In this document: piece after piece, positions 17,624-27,472 of the stretch | Numbering within the stretch: the stretch's first letter is position 1 | Layout of the letters: every line of letters begins with the position of its first letter | Source: Lewinellaceae bacterium | Lineage (GTDB): Bacteria; Bacteroidota; Bacteroidia; Chitinophagales; Saprospiraceae | Assembly: GCA_016711435.1 (NCBI GenBank) | Contig: JADJSY010000004.1 | Coordinates: forward strand, 62,001 to 126,000 | Reading direction: 5' to 3' | DNA length: 64,000 nt | Notes under the pieces: model-generated | Database searches by the model: none | What the model saw: only the letters and a program-made list of their open reading frames with translations | Told to the model about the DNA's origin: nothing | Position numbers and translations under genes: made by a program

Positions 17624-20017
17624 TTATTGTTTCAACATTTTAACCGGGACGCTCCTACCGCCGTTATGACGTATGTATGCCAGGTAAATGCCTTTGGGCC
17701 AGGCTTCGCCGCAGGTTACCGATCCTGTATTGCCATTCAGTTGTTGGGTAAAAACAAGTTGACCCAGCGTATTGCGCACCTCCAACACCAGATCGCCGGC
17801 AAGCGGCCACTCGAATCGAATCGTAAAGTCGGCAGCGGAGGGATTGGGTAAAACCAGTAAACTGGCTGCCGGATCCGGCTTGTTTTTCGTTGAAACAAAT
17901 CCGGTTGGTACAACCAGGAATACATCCACGCCGGCTTCCACCAAATGTCCCGGACTCGAATCGCCGGTGATAAAATGAATCCGGACGCTATCCGTCAGGG
18001 TGATATAGTCGCTCAGAAACACATTTTCCTTGAATTGCCATGCGGACTGCGAAATGCTGTCTGCAAATATCGTAACCGTTTGCAGGCCATTGGTAGCTAC
18101 TACTTCAAAACGGTCATTGGGTGTGCTGTTTCCTCCGGCATTGACAAACCAGTACCAAAACGACAGCACGGCTTCCTGGTAATCGGAAAGTTGCATCAGG
18201 GGAGAACTAAGCACCACATCGCCGCCATCCACATCGTCGTCACCGGCGTCGCCACCGCCATTTCCGGTGATATAACACAACTCATTACCATCCGAATCCA
18301 CATCGTTTTCAGGGTTAATTTGCATATTGCCAAAAAACGTCCCAACCGGATTGCCACGAACCCAGTCGCCTGTGGAGGCATCGCCGGTTTTTGACCAGTT
18401 CAGGTTGAACCCGAAATCATCAAAATAACCTCGTTGCAGGGAAATAATAGAGGAACCGCCATTCTCCAGCACAAAATTTGCGGGCAGATAACCCCATGCG
18501 TTTGCTGATAACTGATAGGTAGCGCCCGGAGCGCAGGTCAGGTCAAACTGACCGGCGGCGTTGGTCTGCCGATTGAACGTTTCAAATGGCGAACTGATTT
18601 GCACAGGCACATTTGCCAGGGGTTGACCGGATTGCGCGTCGAGTACCGTTCCGACAATGGAAAATGCGGAAATAGGTTCCAGGTTTATATTCATTGGAGC
18701 CACCTCACCGGGTGCCAGTTCCAGCGTAATAGTCTGTGAAATAAAACCCGGTTTGCTGACCGTCACGGTAAAAGTGCCGGGAGTGGGCTGGCCGGTTTTA
18801 AACGACCCGTCATTTTTTGTTTGTGTAAAGGCTAAGGGATCGTTGCTGTTAATGGTCACGGTGGCGCCTATAAGGGCCTGACCGGTACAAGTGCTGGTTA
18901 CATTTCCTTCTACATAACATGCCCGGAGGTAGGTTGGGGTCAACACAAATAATTTCCCCGTTACATTATCGGCGATATTGGGAATATTACTAGCAATGAT
19001 TGTTCCGGAAGGAAAAAAGGGATAAGCGCCCCAGCAACCGTCAAACTCGCCTGTTCCAGCATAAGTATCGTAACGTCCCACCTGTATCAGGTTAGAGGGT
19101 CGGTGCGCGTCGATAATTGTAACGCCATCGGTATACCAGGAAGTTACGGCCCAGTCATTCAGCACATGGGTATTGTGCCCGATGGAACTGGCGCCGTCTA
19201 CCGTGGTGGCAATCCGGTCCAGTTCGCGTATGTTGGTAGGGTCGGCAATATCGTACGCCGCCACAAAGGAGGGTGATCTTTCGTCCGTAGTCAGGATATG
19301 CTTGTGGTCGCTCAGCAGCCAGGAGTTATGAGTAAAACGAGCAGGTGTTTCAATCGTCCCCAATAACTCTGGATTATTTTTATCCTGCATATTCACAATG
19401 GAAAGGTATCCGTCGTTGATGTGGCAGGCATACAGGGTATCATTGTCGACATATCCGTCATGAATGTAATTGAGCTGGTCGAATTTGCCGACGTAAACGG
19501 GATTATAAGGATCGCTATTCAAGTCGAAAATCTTGGCCCCGCCATTAAACAAAGGTCCGCCATAAGCGTACAAAAAGCCGCGTGTAGTGTCGATATGCAG
19601 GGAATGGATTTTATCCAATTGATCGGCAATAATGCCATCGCCGGTATAAAAATGGCTATTGAGATTGGCGCCGGGCAATCCGCTGAGGTCTACAATTTGT
19701 AAGCCCTGGCCACCTTCTGACGTGATATAGGCATAGTGACTGTATGTTTTGATTTCTTTCCAGAGGTTGTCCGGGCCGGGAATCTGTACAATCAGTACGG
19801 GAGCATTGGGATTGGTGATTTCCACGATCGCCAGACCTAAAGATGCGCCCACCAGGGCGTATTCGCGGCCATTTTGGGTAAAACCGCTCACATTCGCCAG
19901 GGTTTGACCCGGAAAGTCCAGCGTGGAGCGCAATTGCAGGTTATAATTTTGAGCAAACAAAGTATTTGCCGATAAGAACAGGATCGGCAGCAAAGCACTA
20001 AACAGTAGTTTTTTCAT
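17624..20017 (-). CDS. T9SS-exported choice-of-anchor B protein with CarboxypepD_reg domains
   Basis: 797 residues from the ATG at 20017, which starts a signal peptide (MKKLLFSALLPILFLSANTL, then FAQ). Residues about 25-385 are LVIVD-type beta-propeller repeats of the choice-of-anchor B family (GLQIVDLSGLPGA, AKIFDLNSDPYNPVYVGKFD, GVTIIDAHRPSNLIQVGRYD). Two CarboxypepD_reg-like Ig folds follow (VEGNVTSTCTGQALIGATV; VGTVLDAQSGQPLANVPV), then a MAM/jelly-roll-like region, and a type IX sorting domain at the end (VLPNPSAADFTIRFEWPL to GIYLAYI). Predicted cell-surface or secreted; no catalytic motif. Confidence 0.85.
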   Translation of the reverse strand: MKKLLFSALLPILFLSANTLFAQNYNLQLRSTLDFPGQTLANVSGFTQNGREYALVGASLGLAIVEITNPNAPVLIVQIPGPDNLWKEIKTYSHYAYITSEGGQGLQIVDLSGLPGANLNSHFYTGDGIIADQLDKIHSLHIDTTRGFLYAYGGPLFNGGAKIFDLNSDPYNPVYVGKFDQLNYIHDGYVDNDTLYACHINDGYLSIVNMQDKNNPELLGTIETPARFTHNSWLLSDHKHILTTDERSPSFVAAYDIADPTNIRELDRIATTVDGASSIGHNTHVLNDWAVTSWYTDGVTIIDAHRPSNLIQVGRYDTYAGTGEFDGCWGAYPFFPSGTIIASNIPNIADNVTGKLFVLTPTYLRACYVEGNVTSTCTGQALIGATVTINSNDPLAFTQTKNDGSFKTGQPTPGTFTVTVSKPGFISQTITLELAPGEVAPMNINLEPISAFSIVGTVLDAQSGQPLANVPVQISSPFETFNRQTNAAGQFDLTCAPGATYQLSANAWGYLPANFVLENGGSSIISLQRGYFDDFGFNLNWSKTGDASTGDWVRGNPVGTFFGNMQINPENDVDSDGNELCYITGNGGGDAGDDDVDGGDVVLSSPLMQLSDYQEAVLSFWYWFVNAGGNSTPNDRFEVVATNGLQTVTIFADSISQSAWQFKENVFLSDYITLTDSVRIHFITGDSSPGHLVEAGVDVFLVVPTGFVSTKNKPDPAASLLVLPNPSAADFTIRFEWPLAGDLVLEVRNTLGQLVFTQQLNGNTGSVTCGEAWPKGIYLAYIRHNGGRSVPVKMLKQ

Positions 20018-20116
20018 GAAAACTGGAAAAGATAAGAAAAAAGGTAGGATTGCAAATTGCAATGTAACCCGGATGTGAGTTAAATGAAGGAAGAATAATC
20101 TGTTATAACGTGTTTG

Positions 20117-20554
20117 TCACGAACGAGTTGGCACAACGGCTACGGTAAGGCGGCTAATGCACGACAAATCACCCTTTTCATCGCGGATTTCAATCTGCCA
20201 CACGTGTACCTGGCGGCCGATCCGTATGGGGCGACAAGTGCCGGTCACCGTAGCGCCCTCTCTGACACTTTTAAGGTGATTGGCATTAATTTCCAAACCG
20301 ACGGCTGTCGATTCCGCATGGTTTTCAATGCACAAGGTACTGGCAACACTACCAAGGGTTTCAGCCAGCGCCACGCTTGCGCCACCGTGCAGAATGCGAA
20401 ATGGTTGAACCGTGCTGGCATTGACCGGCATGGTGGCCGTCACAAAATCATCGCCCATTTCAGTGAACCGAATATCGAGTGCGCTGCCGAGCGTATTCTG
20501 ATTCATCATATTCAAATTTTCGAGCGAAACAGCATGTTTCCAGATAACAGCCAT
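20117..20554 (-). CDS. Hotdog-fold acyl-CoA thioesterase (PaaI/MenI-like)
   Basis: 145 residues from the ATG at 20554. The hotdog core includes GSALDIRFTEMGDDFVTATM, the helix entry HGGASVALAETLGSVAS (with the catalytic Glu/Asp position in LAETLGS) and GTCRPIRIGRQVHVWQIEIRD. The HGG...ETLGS pattern is that of the 4HBT subfamily of 1,4-dihydroxy-2-naphthoyl-CoA or phenylacetyl-CoA thioesterases. Since the organism appears to use the futalosine pathway (mqnA, mqnE here), a MenI role is unlikely; a general acyl-CoA thioesterase is more plausible. A TTG at 20590 would extend the N-terminus by 12 residues. Confidence 0.82.
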   Translation of the reverse strand: MAVIWKHAVSLENLNMMNQNTLGSALDIRFTEMGDDFVTATMPVNASTVQPFRILHGGASVALAETLGSVASTLCIENHAESTAVGLEINANHLKSVREGATVTGTCRPIRIGRQVHVWQIEIRDEKGDLSCISRLTVAVVPTRS

Positions 20555-20586
20555 GTTGTGTTGTTGTGTTTGTTTGAATGATGGAC

Positions 20587-21632
20587 TCAAAACTTTGAAA
20601 AAGCAGCCCTCGCTGTTCTATTTCCTTCATTCACAATGAATTGATATACGCCGGCCGGCAGGTTTCGTACAGAAAACGTCTTGCGGAAATTTTCATTTTG
20701 AAGAAGCGGTACCCGGTATGCTTGCCCGTTGGCAGCTATTACATGCCAGTTCGTGATTTCACCTCGCCAGGTAGCGGGCAATTGAACTTGAACAAGATCG
20801 ACCGCCGGATTGGGAAATATTTTTAAGACAGCCATTTCAGCGAGTTCGGACGTAGCGGATACGGGTGCAAAACCGGCAAATACTACGGTGTTATTTCCGG
20901 CATTGGGAACTGCGAGTGTGTCGGTCTGCAAATTATAATAAATATCCGCAGGCTGGCTCAGGCCGCTCAACACTTGTTGGGGGCTTCCGGAGAAGTCGGG
21001 GTTGATACGATGCACCGCATTGGCGCCCCAGGAAGCCACATACCAGCGCCCGGAACCATCGCGGGCCACCCCATCTATATTGGACAAGGTGGTTGTTTTC
21101 AGGATGGAAACACTGCTGTCAGCCAGGGCAATGCCCAGGATTTTTGCATTGGCGCCCCAAGTCACGCAGACCAGCCTGTTCTGGCTATGATCATATAAAA
21201 TGCCATTGGGCGTGCTGGTAGTTTGGGCTACAAACACATTCCAGGTAGCATTGGCAGGGTTTACTTTATAGATTTTTTCCGGAAAAATCGCTTGCATACA
21301 ACACACCGTTCATCATGTGTGATACCATTCAGAAAACTTGCATTGGTTGTTATGGAAAAAACCGGCGAACCGTCGGCCAGGGAAAAACCTTTTATTTTGT
21401 TACCGTCGCAGGCATAAATACGGTCGCCCACCACTTCGATGCCGTAAGGCCCGGAGCTAAATCCGGACAAAAATTCCTGTAAAACTCCCTGTGGCGTACG
21501 GCGCAGGATTTTTTTACTCCCGGTATTTCCAACGTACCAGTTACCCGTAAGGGTGTCGCAATCAACACTTTCGGCGCGCCATTGCCAGGCACGGAGCCAG
21601 CAATAATGCGAACAGAAAATTTTTTTTATCAT
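20587..21632 (-). pseudogene. SMP-30/NHL-like beta-propeller T9SS protein, broken by frameshifts
   Basis: Two overlapping frames (21261-21632 and 20587-21306) encode one protein. The first carries YVGNTGSKKILRRTPQGVL and GIEVVGDRIYACDGNKIKGF, the second ANAKILGIALADSSVSIL, more blades and a type IX sorting domain. The joint around 21285-21315 needs two changes: a third frame supplies GVLYASDFSGK between HDE and KIYKVNP, so two single extra bases (one in an A6 run) would restore it. The signal peptide MIKK..FLFALLLAPCLAMA is likewise visible only in another frame near 21570-21625, needing one more and one fewer base. With all four changes the length becomes 348 codons. Either decay or sequencing error. 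Confidence 0.75.
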
Positions 21633-21742
21633 AATGGAGTCTTACAAAAAGCCAGATTTGCAGTGTAGCACCTGATTGGGGCCAAAATGGCCGGCGAAAG
21701 TATAACAGTTCCAACAATCAGGCCGGCAAAATCCCGGTTTCG

Positions 21743-21774
21743 TTTGTGAATAGCGAAAGGGTATTGTACGTTTG
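21743..21774 (+). promoter_or_regulatory. Promoter of the dynamin-like gene
   Basis: TTTG (21743-21746), a 20-base spacer, then TACGTTTG (21767-21774): a full match to the Bacteroidota -33/-7 consensus. The ATG at 21779 follows after only four bases, so the transcript would be nearly or fully leaderless. Confidence 0.6.
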
Positions 21775-21778
21775 TTGC

Positions 21779-23491
21779 ATGATTATCAACCAACGAACGC
21801 TGGCGCTCCGCGCACAGGTAGAAGACATTGTAAAAGACCTGCAACAGCTCAGCCAGGAAATAGGCCACAAAGAACTGGCTGTGATGGTCGGAGAATTGCG
21901 CAACCGCATGACCGAGCCGTACATGTTTGTGATTGTCGGAGAGGTAAAAGCCGGCAAAAGCAGTTTTGTCAACGCCCTGCTGGAGTCTGACCGGGAAATC
22001 TGCGCGGTTGCCCCGCAACCCATGACCGACGCCATCCAACAGATTCTCTATGGCGAAAAAGAGGAAACGGTCACGGTCAATCCTTACCTGAAAAAGATTT
22101 TTCTGCCGATCGACATTCTGCGCGATATAGCAGTTGTCGATACACCCGGAACAAATTCCATTGTAGAACGCCACCAGGAAATTACGGAACACTTTATTCC
22201 TGCCAGCGACCTGGTGATTTTTGTTTTTGAAGCCAAAAACCCTTACCGGCAATCGGCCTGGGACTTTTTCGACTTTATTCATAAGGATTGGCACAAAAAA
22301 ATCATTTTTGTACTTCAGCAAAAAGACCTTTTGTCGCCTGAAGACCTGGCCGTAAATGAACGCGGCCTGTATGACTATGCGCTGAAAAAAGGGCTTTCCG
22401 AACCGGTTATATTTGCAGTCAGCGCCAAAGCGGAACTGGACGGCCGCTACGATCAGAGCAATTTTTCATTAGTGCGCGACTATATCCGCACCCACGTTAC
22501 CGGAGGTCGCGGCGCAGCCATGAAACTCCAGAACAATATCGAAACCTCGCTCAATATTCTGGATCGGGTACAGCAAAGCCTGGATACCCGGGCTGAACAA
22601 TTCAAGGCCGATACTGCTTTTCGCATCGATATCCGCCAGACCCTCGACAACCAGGAAAACAAATCCAACCATCAGGTAGGGCAGTTGATTGAAAACCTGC
22701 TCCACGGATATGACCGCATTACCAAAACCATCGGTATGGAACTGGCAAACGGACTGTCGTTTCCTTCCATGCTGAAACGTTCTTTTATGGGCATTTTCAG
22801 CAAACAGGCCTCTATTACAGACTGGCTCAATGAATTAGCCAAAAAACTGGAACTCAACCTGAATGCAGAATTGCGCACCAAACTCAATGACGGCGTGGTT
22901 GATCTGGCGGATTCTGTGCAACAAATGGCCAAAATGATCGATCTGAAAATTCGTAACGGCAGTACCTCCGTCAAAAACGATTCCTATATTTTTGAGGATA
23001 TTTCGAAAAAAAGGTCTTCCGTACTGAAAGAATTGCAGGAGGCTTTCGCCCGATTTATGTCGCGTACGGAAAATTTCACCGATACGCGCCTTTTTCCTGA
23101 AAATGCCAGCGTTTCCCCCAATATTGCTGCCAGCAGCGGCGTCGCCATCATCGGAATCATCATGGCAGCCGTCACCCAAGTCGCCGTGCTCGATATTACC
23201 GGCGGTGTTCTGGCAGGGATCGGGATGCTTTTTGCCGGTATCACAGCGGGTATGCAGCGGCGAAAAATCGTGCAGGGTTATCACGACGAAATTGCACAGG
23301 GACGCAATCGGATGGAAGAAGCCCTGGAAAATAAATTGCGCGGGTACATACGCACGATTAAAACGCGCATTGACGCGAATTTTGCCGATCTGGATGCTAT
23401 GCTGGCCAATGAAGAAACCCAGATCGCTCATTTTAAAGAACAACACGTGGAATTGAACGCGCGGCTGAAGGAAGTGGAAGGTGGTTTATAG
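21779..23491 (+). CDS. Bacterial dynamin-like GTPase
   Basis: 570 residues from ATG 21779 (MIINQRTLALRAQVEDIVKD); a GTG at 21746 in frame overlaps the promoter and is rejected. The GTPase domain (about 40-250) has G1 GEVKAGKSSF, the G2 threonine in QPMTDA, G3 VDTPGT and G4 LQQKDL. A long helical stalk follows, then a hydrophobic hairpin (about 455-495: SGVAIIGIIMAAVTQVAVLD and GVLAGIGMLFAGITAG), the membrane paddle of bacterial dynamins, and a final coiled coil. These proteins tubulate or fuse membranes, and some act in phage or stress defence; no second dynamin gene is adjacent. Confidence 0.9.
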   Translation: MIINQRTLALRAQVEDIVKDLQQLSQEIGHKELAVMVGELRNRMTEPYMFVIVGEVKAGKSSFVNALLESDREICAVAPQPMTDAIQQILYGEKEETVTVNPYLKKIFLPIDILRDIAVVDTPGTNSIVERHQEITEHFIPASDLVIFVFEAKNPYRQSAWDFFDFIHKDWHKKIIFVLQQKDLLSPEDLAVNERGLYDYALKKGLSEPVIFAVSAKAELDGRYDQSNFSLVRDYIRTHVTGGRGAAMKLQNNIETSLNILDRVQQSLDTRAEQFKADTAFRIDIRQTLDNQENKSNHQVGQLIENLLHGYDRITKTIGMELANGLSFPSMLKRSFMGIFSKQASITDWLNELAKKLELNLNAELRTKLNDGVVDLADSVQQMAKMIDLKIRNGSTSVKNDSYIFEDISKKRSSVLKELQEAFARFMSRTENFTDTRLFPENASVSPNIAASSGVAIIGIIMAAVTQVAVLDITGGVLAGIGMLFAGITAGMQRRKIVQGYHDEIAQGRNRMEEALENKLRGYIRTIKTRIDANFADLDAMLANEETQIAHFKEQHVELNARLKEVEGGL

Positions 23492-23810
23492 TGCAGAAGT
23501 CTTCAGTGCGAAGTGCGAAGTCCGTAGAGTACACCGAAGCAAGTCCGAAGTCGGCAGTGCGAAGTGCGAAGTCCGTAGAGTACCGTAGAAAGTCCGAAGT
23601 CGGCAGTGCGAAGTCATCAGTCCGTAGAGTGTACCGTAGAAAGTCCGAAGTCAGCAGTGCGGAGTCATCAGTAGAGTAAACCGTTTCATTCTTGGGTTTG
23701 TAAAACATGAAACGGTTTACTCTACGGACTGATGACTTCTGACTGCCGACTTCGACTTTTCCTCACGGTGTACTTCGACTCCGCACTTCGCACTGCCGAC
23801 TTCGGACTTT
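23492..23810. repeat. Large heptamer-array inverted repeat, words AGTCCGA/AGTGCGA, with core hairpin
   Basis: About 25 units step by seven bases (AGTGCGA, AGTCCGT, AGTCGGC, AGTCATC), interleaved with AGAGTAC and ACCGTAGAA spacers. A central hairpin (about 23676-23722) has arms AAACCGTTTCAT and ATGAAACGGTTT with CTCTACGG outside. The right arm returns as GGACTGATGACTTC to GCCGACTTCGGACT. It fills the space between two convergent stop codons. The same core (CCGTTTCAT...ATGAAACGG, ACTCTACGG) recurs at 27025-27076. Its 62-codon open frame is a by-product of the period. Confidence 0.85.
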
Positions 23811-24452
23811 TTATTCCTTAATATACGCCAGTTTCGCCGTCTGATACCGCTGCTGCTGGATGATAGAGCGGATACTTTTGATGGTTTCGCGGGGGCCTAC
23901 GTCGATGGCCATATTGACGAGCCAATCAGGAATACTGCCGCCGGGATGGGAATAAATATAGTATTCCACATATACCCAGCCACCGGCTCCGGGCGCTAAA
24001 GTCCATTGCGTATGCGCTGTACGCATCCGTTCCACATCTTTTACAACAGGCAAATAATCCGGCACGGCCACGCTGGTTGCAATGATTCGATTGGTTTTTG
24101 GGTCTTGCGTCATTTTGGTGTGCATAATGATATCGCGATCATTCATCGGCCAGGGGAAATCGAGCCGGGAGTAATAATACATTTCCGTATCGGATACCCT
24201 TTGCAGCAGCCTGGCTTCCGCCACTTTGTAGCCCCATGTAGGGTACTGTTCCACTTCTGAAAAAAGTTGGATCAAACCTGACAGTGGAATTTTGAGCGAA
24301 GTGGCTAATTTGATTTCGTAAATATCCGAGGTATGTCGATAAAATACTTTGACACCCTCTTTATCTTTTTTGAGGCTCCAGGCTTCACTACCCTGGGCCT
24401 GGGCAGACCAGGAGGCTGTAACGATGAATAATAGTAACAGGGTTTTGTACAT
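23811..24452 (-). CDS. Secreted START-domain lipid-binding-like protein
   Basis: 213 residues from the ATG at 24452, which begins a signal peptide (MYKTLLLLFIVTASWSAQAQ). The rest is a START/SRPBCC helix-grip fold: WSLKKDKEGVKVFYRHTSD, the conserved YEIKLATSLKIPLSGLIQLF, YYYSRLDFPWPMNDRDIIMH and GGSIPDWLVNMAID. START proteins bind lipids or other hydrophobic ligands in a deep pocket; the ligand is unknown. It converges on the dynamin gene across the heptamer array. A frame extending to 24521 adds a non-signal-like lead and is rejected. Confidence 0.85.
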   Translation of the reverse strand: MYKTLLLLFIVTASWSAQAQGSEAWSLKKDKEGVKVFYRHTSDIYEIKLATSLKIPLSGLIQLFSEVEQYPTWGYKVAEARLLQRVSDTEMYYYSRLDFPWPMNDRDIIMHTKMTQDPKTNRIIATSVAVPDYLPVVKDVERMRTAHTQWTLAPGAGGWVYVEYYIYSHPGGSIPDWLVNMAIDVGPRETIKSIRSIIQQQRYQTAKLAYIKE

Positions 24453-24795
24453 GAGTAATTTTGATAAAGACAAAATAAAGGGGGGCGCACAGAAAACGCA
24501 CAAAATGTCAGGATGTTTCAAGTGGCCGCAGTCGCATAAAAAGAATTTCTTTCAAGACAAACAATGCGATGACAATTAGCGTCTCTGAAATAATGATGCC
24601 AGTTTGCACATTTACGACCAAATGCGGCAGCACCGATTTTTTTTTCTTGCATTTCATCTACTTTTGGCCGTTTTATAGTCAACACAAAGAGGTTTTGAAC
24701 GATAAGGTAAATTATACCATTGATTACCAATTCTTTCTCAACCATCAACATGCTCAACCGCTCAACATTCAGTATAAATTCATAACCAACTGTTC
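24453..24795. other. Divergent intergenic region with a 5' heptamer arm
   Basis: 343 bases between two divergent secreted-protein genes. 24733-24769 carries CTCAACC/ATCAACATG/CTCAACC/GCTCAAC, the 5' (C-rich) orientation of the GGTTGAG word, ending 27 bases before the ATG at 24796. The rest is AT-rich and shows no convincing gene or promoter. Confidence 0.55.
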
Positions 24796-26989
24796 ATGCA
24801 CAAATATTTACTCCTTCTACTTTGCAACCTGTTAGCATTCGTGTCCGTTCAAGGTCAATGCCCTTCCGGCCAAAAAAACATTCGTCTCGAAATTGACCCC
24901 GATCAATATTGGTATGAGGTCTCCTGGATGATTACCAATTCGAACGGAAGCGTTCTTTACGCGAATGGCGAATGTCTCAATGAAAATATTGACACTTTCA
25001 ACTATTGTGTTCCTGCCGACGGATGTGTCGTATTCCGGATTAAGGATACGTATGGAGACGGTATGTTGCCAAACGGTTTTTATAAATTGTATGTGAATGA
25101 TATACTGTACTTTGAAAACCCCAACGGCAATTACACATACAGTGAATCTACTTACCTCGGTTGTCCTCCTGGCACTTTTTGTGGAAGCGCTTTACCCATT
25201 GATACCGGTTACCAAGTAACGCCTGGCGGAGGAGAGTACTGGTATCATTTTGTACCAGAAGCAAACGGAACTTATGAGGTGAATACCTGCCAGCCCGGCA
25301 ACAACTGCCCAAGCAAAATATGGGTGTATGACCATTGCAATAATATCTCAACCAACAATGACCAGACAGGTACCATCTTTTACGCCGATGCAGGTTGTGA
25401 AAACGGCGCTGTGGCGACACTCTACCTCGCTGCCGGCACCAACTATTACATCAGATTGGGATTTACGGAGGCCGCATGCATAGAGGATTCCCTGCATTTC
25501 AGCGTTTCCTACATCGGTCCGGTAACCGGCTGCACCGATCCTGCCGCATGCAACTACAACCCGCTGGCGTCCGTGAGCGACACCTGTATTTATCCCGGCG
25601 ATCCTGAGTGTCCCAACGCACCTGACCTAGTCGTTCTGGAACACGTGCTGTCACAACCACTGGCACTATCGGGGATATGCCGAATACCTGCTCTATGATG
25701 ACAATGGCACAAGATTGCCCATCGGCACTAAAAATGGTTTTTGCGTGCTCGACCTGGAATGCTCCGATGGTGGTCAGGGACAATACGGTTGCGGCGACAT
25801 GGGTATTACTGCCGGCTGTGGCGACATTTACGGCTCCAGCCTGCCTTGTCAATGGGTTGACATCACCGACCTGCCCGCGGGTACCTACACCCTCGTGATG
25901 CGCGTCAACTGGGATAAAAGCCCCGATAAGTTAGGCCGGGTTGAAAAAGGGTACGAAAATAACTGGGCGCAGGCTTGTTTCGATCTTTCTTATAACGGCA
26001 ACTTCCCGGTGGTGGATTTTCTCGATGACGCGTGCCCGGTTTATACTGACTGCACAGGCGAATCTTACGGCGAGGCACAACCCGACTGCGAAGGTATCTG
26101 CAACGGCGTCTCCGTCCGCGGCGACTGGAACCATGACACGCTCAGAAACAACGTAGACATAGATTCCTATATTTCTGCTGCACTGGCCGACGATGAAAAC
26201 GCCACCGAGTGCCGCGACTTGCACCCGAACGGAAATATTGATGTGTACGATGCTGCCTTGTTGCAGGAATGCAGCCTCTATGCCGATAATCTGGATCATT
26301 GGGGCCTGGGTTATCCCTGCCAGTTCGGTGGCTTTGAAAACACAAAAGACATCGTTTATCTGCTTCCGGGCGCTCTGGATACGGTAGCCAAAACGTTTGA
26401 AGTAAAGATCGTCAACCCTTACAATGCTATCATCGGGTTTGAATTCTCCGTCAGCGGCCTGACTATTGATTCTGTTGAAAATATCAGCGGCACGCTGAAC
26501 GCCGACATCCTGCACGACAACACCGGTGAAATGCTGGCGCTGTCGTCCGATTCGTCGTCTATCAAGAAAAATATTCTCCCGACTTCATTCCTACGTATTC
26601 ATTACTCGGAACTGACTGCCCCGGAGGTATGTGTGTCAGCTATTACTGCCGTAGTGAATTCAAAATACCAGCGCAGTGAAGCCTTGCTGGCCGACCCGAA
26701 CTGTGTCATCACCGGCCTGGTAAGCAGTAATGAACCCGGTCAGGCACCATTTTCCGTTTTCGTACAGCCCAACCCGTTCCGGGAAAATGCGACGATCTTT
26801 TTTGAAAACGCCCGGGCAGAACCGATGACGATCACACTGAGCGATATGACCGGCCGAGCCCTTCGCACTTTCGAAAACATTCGCAGTGAATATGTGACAT
26901 TTGAAAAAGGTAACTTACCCGAAGGTGTTTACATTTTTACGATCAGTGGCAGCAGGGGAAAGGTGAGTGGGAAAATTGCGGTTCAATAA
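24796..26989 (+). pseudogene. Lysyl-oxidase-family T9SS protein with internal deletion
   Basis: Two frames (24796-25698 and 25715-26989) belong to one gene. The first has a signal peptide (MHKYLLLLLCNLLAFVSVQG), a jelly-roll-like domain and the start of the lysyl oxidase domain (CPNAPDLVVLEHVLSQ). The second frame resumes near 25650 with HNHWHYRGYAEYLLYDDNG, the His-rich copper site, then GCGDMGITAGCGDIYG and CQWVDITDLPAGTYTL. The beta-strand segment normally found between VLSQ and CHNHWHY, roughly 60-80 residues, is missing, and the junction shifts frame within CTGTCACA. Dockerin-like (DWNHDTLRNNVDIDSYI) and cohesin-like regions and a type IX sorting domain follow. The copper site survives, but the domain is incomplete. 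Confidence 0.8.
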
Positions 26990-27147
26990 AAGTACGAAGT
27001 CGTCAGTGCGAAGTCCGTAGAGTGTGCCGTTTCATGTTTGGGAGACCCAATATGAAACGGCACACTCTACGGACTTCGCACTGAAGACTTCGCACTTCGG
27101 ACTTTACAGACTTCGGACTTCGCACTTCGCACTGAAAACTTCGCACT
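26990..27147. repeat. Heptamer-array inverted repeat with shared core hairpin
   Basis: The left arm is AGTACGA/AGTCGTC/AGTGCGA/AGTCCGT. The core hairpin, about 27025-27076, is GTGCCGTTTCAT / ATGAAACGGCAC with CACTCTACGG. The right arm runs GGACTTCGCACTGAAGACTT to the stop of the convergent dciA-like gene. The core is the same as in the array at 23676-23722, so the two are copies of one element about 3.3 kb apart. Confidence 0.82.
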
Positions 27148-27436
27148 ATCTTATGACTACTTCCTTGATATATTCCTCACCCAATTCATCATTGAGCAGG
27201 GTGCGGATTTTATCTTTGGCAAAAGAGAGTTCGTGCCGAAGCGGCGCAGATAAAATGGTGAGATACAGCACGTTTTTGCGCACCTGAATATTGGAAGTAT
27301 AGGTTGAAATCGTTTTACCCATCAAATCGTGCCAGAGTGTTCTCACCTTCGTTTCGTTGAGTTGCGGCGCCAGGCGGTATTCCTGGATCATTTCCTTCAT
27401 GGCATCCTGTAAATTCAGGTCGTTTTTCTTCTTCAT
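27146..27436 (-). CDS. DUF721 (DciA-like) protein
   Basis: 96 residues from the ATG at 27436 (MKKKNDLNLQDAMKEMIQEY). A compact DUF721 domain: TKVRTLWHDLMGKTISTYTS, then VRKNVLYLTILSAPLRHELS and FAKDKIRTLLNDELGEEYIK. DUF721 covers DciA, the ancestral loader of the replicative helicase DnaB, and this short single-domain form is typical of Bacteroidota. A -7 element TATATTTG sits 21 bases upstream. Confidence 0.85.
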   Translation of the reverse strand: MKKKNDLNLQDAMKEMIQEYRLAPQLNETKVRTLWHDLMGKTISTYTSNIQVRKNVLYLTILSAPLRHELSFAKDKIRTLLNDELGEEYIKEVVIR

Positions 27437-27457
27437 GGGTGTGCGTTTCTGCGCAGG

Positions 27458-27465
27458 CAAATATA
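27458..27465 (-). promoter_or_regulatory. -7 promoter element of the DUF721 gene
   Basis: TATATTTG on the minus strand, followed by CC; an exact TAnnTTTG match 21 bases from the ATG. Immediately upstream of it (27473-27520) is a CTCAACC array, so here the repeat overlaps the -33 region instead of the leader. Confidence 0.5.
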
Positions 27466-27472
27466 CCGCAAA

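Noticed and set aside
23491..23679. 62-codon open frame with periodic SVRSAKSVEY-like peptide
   Set aside because: It is the translation of the AGTCCGA heptamer array; a 7-base step gives a 7-codon peptide period and few stops. No start signal and no homologue-like composition.
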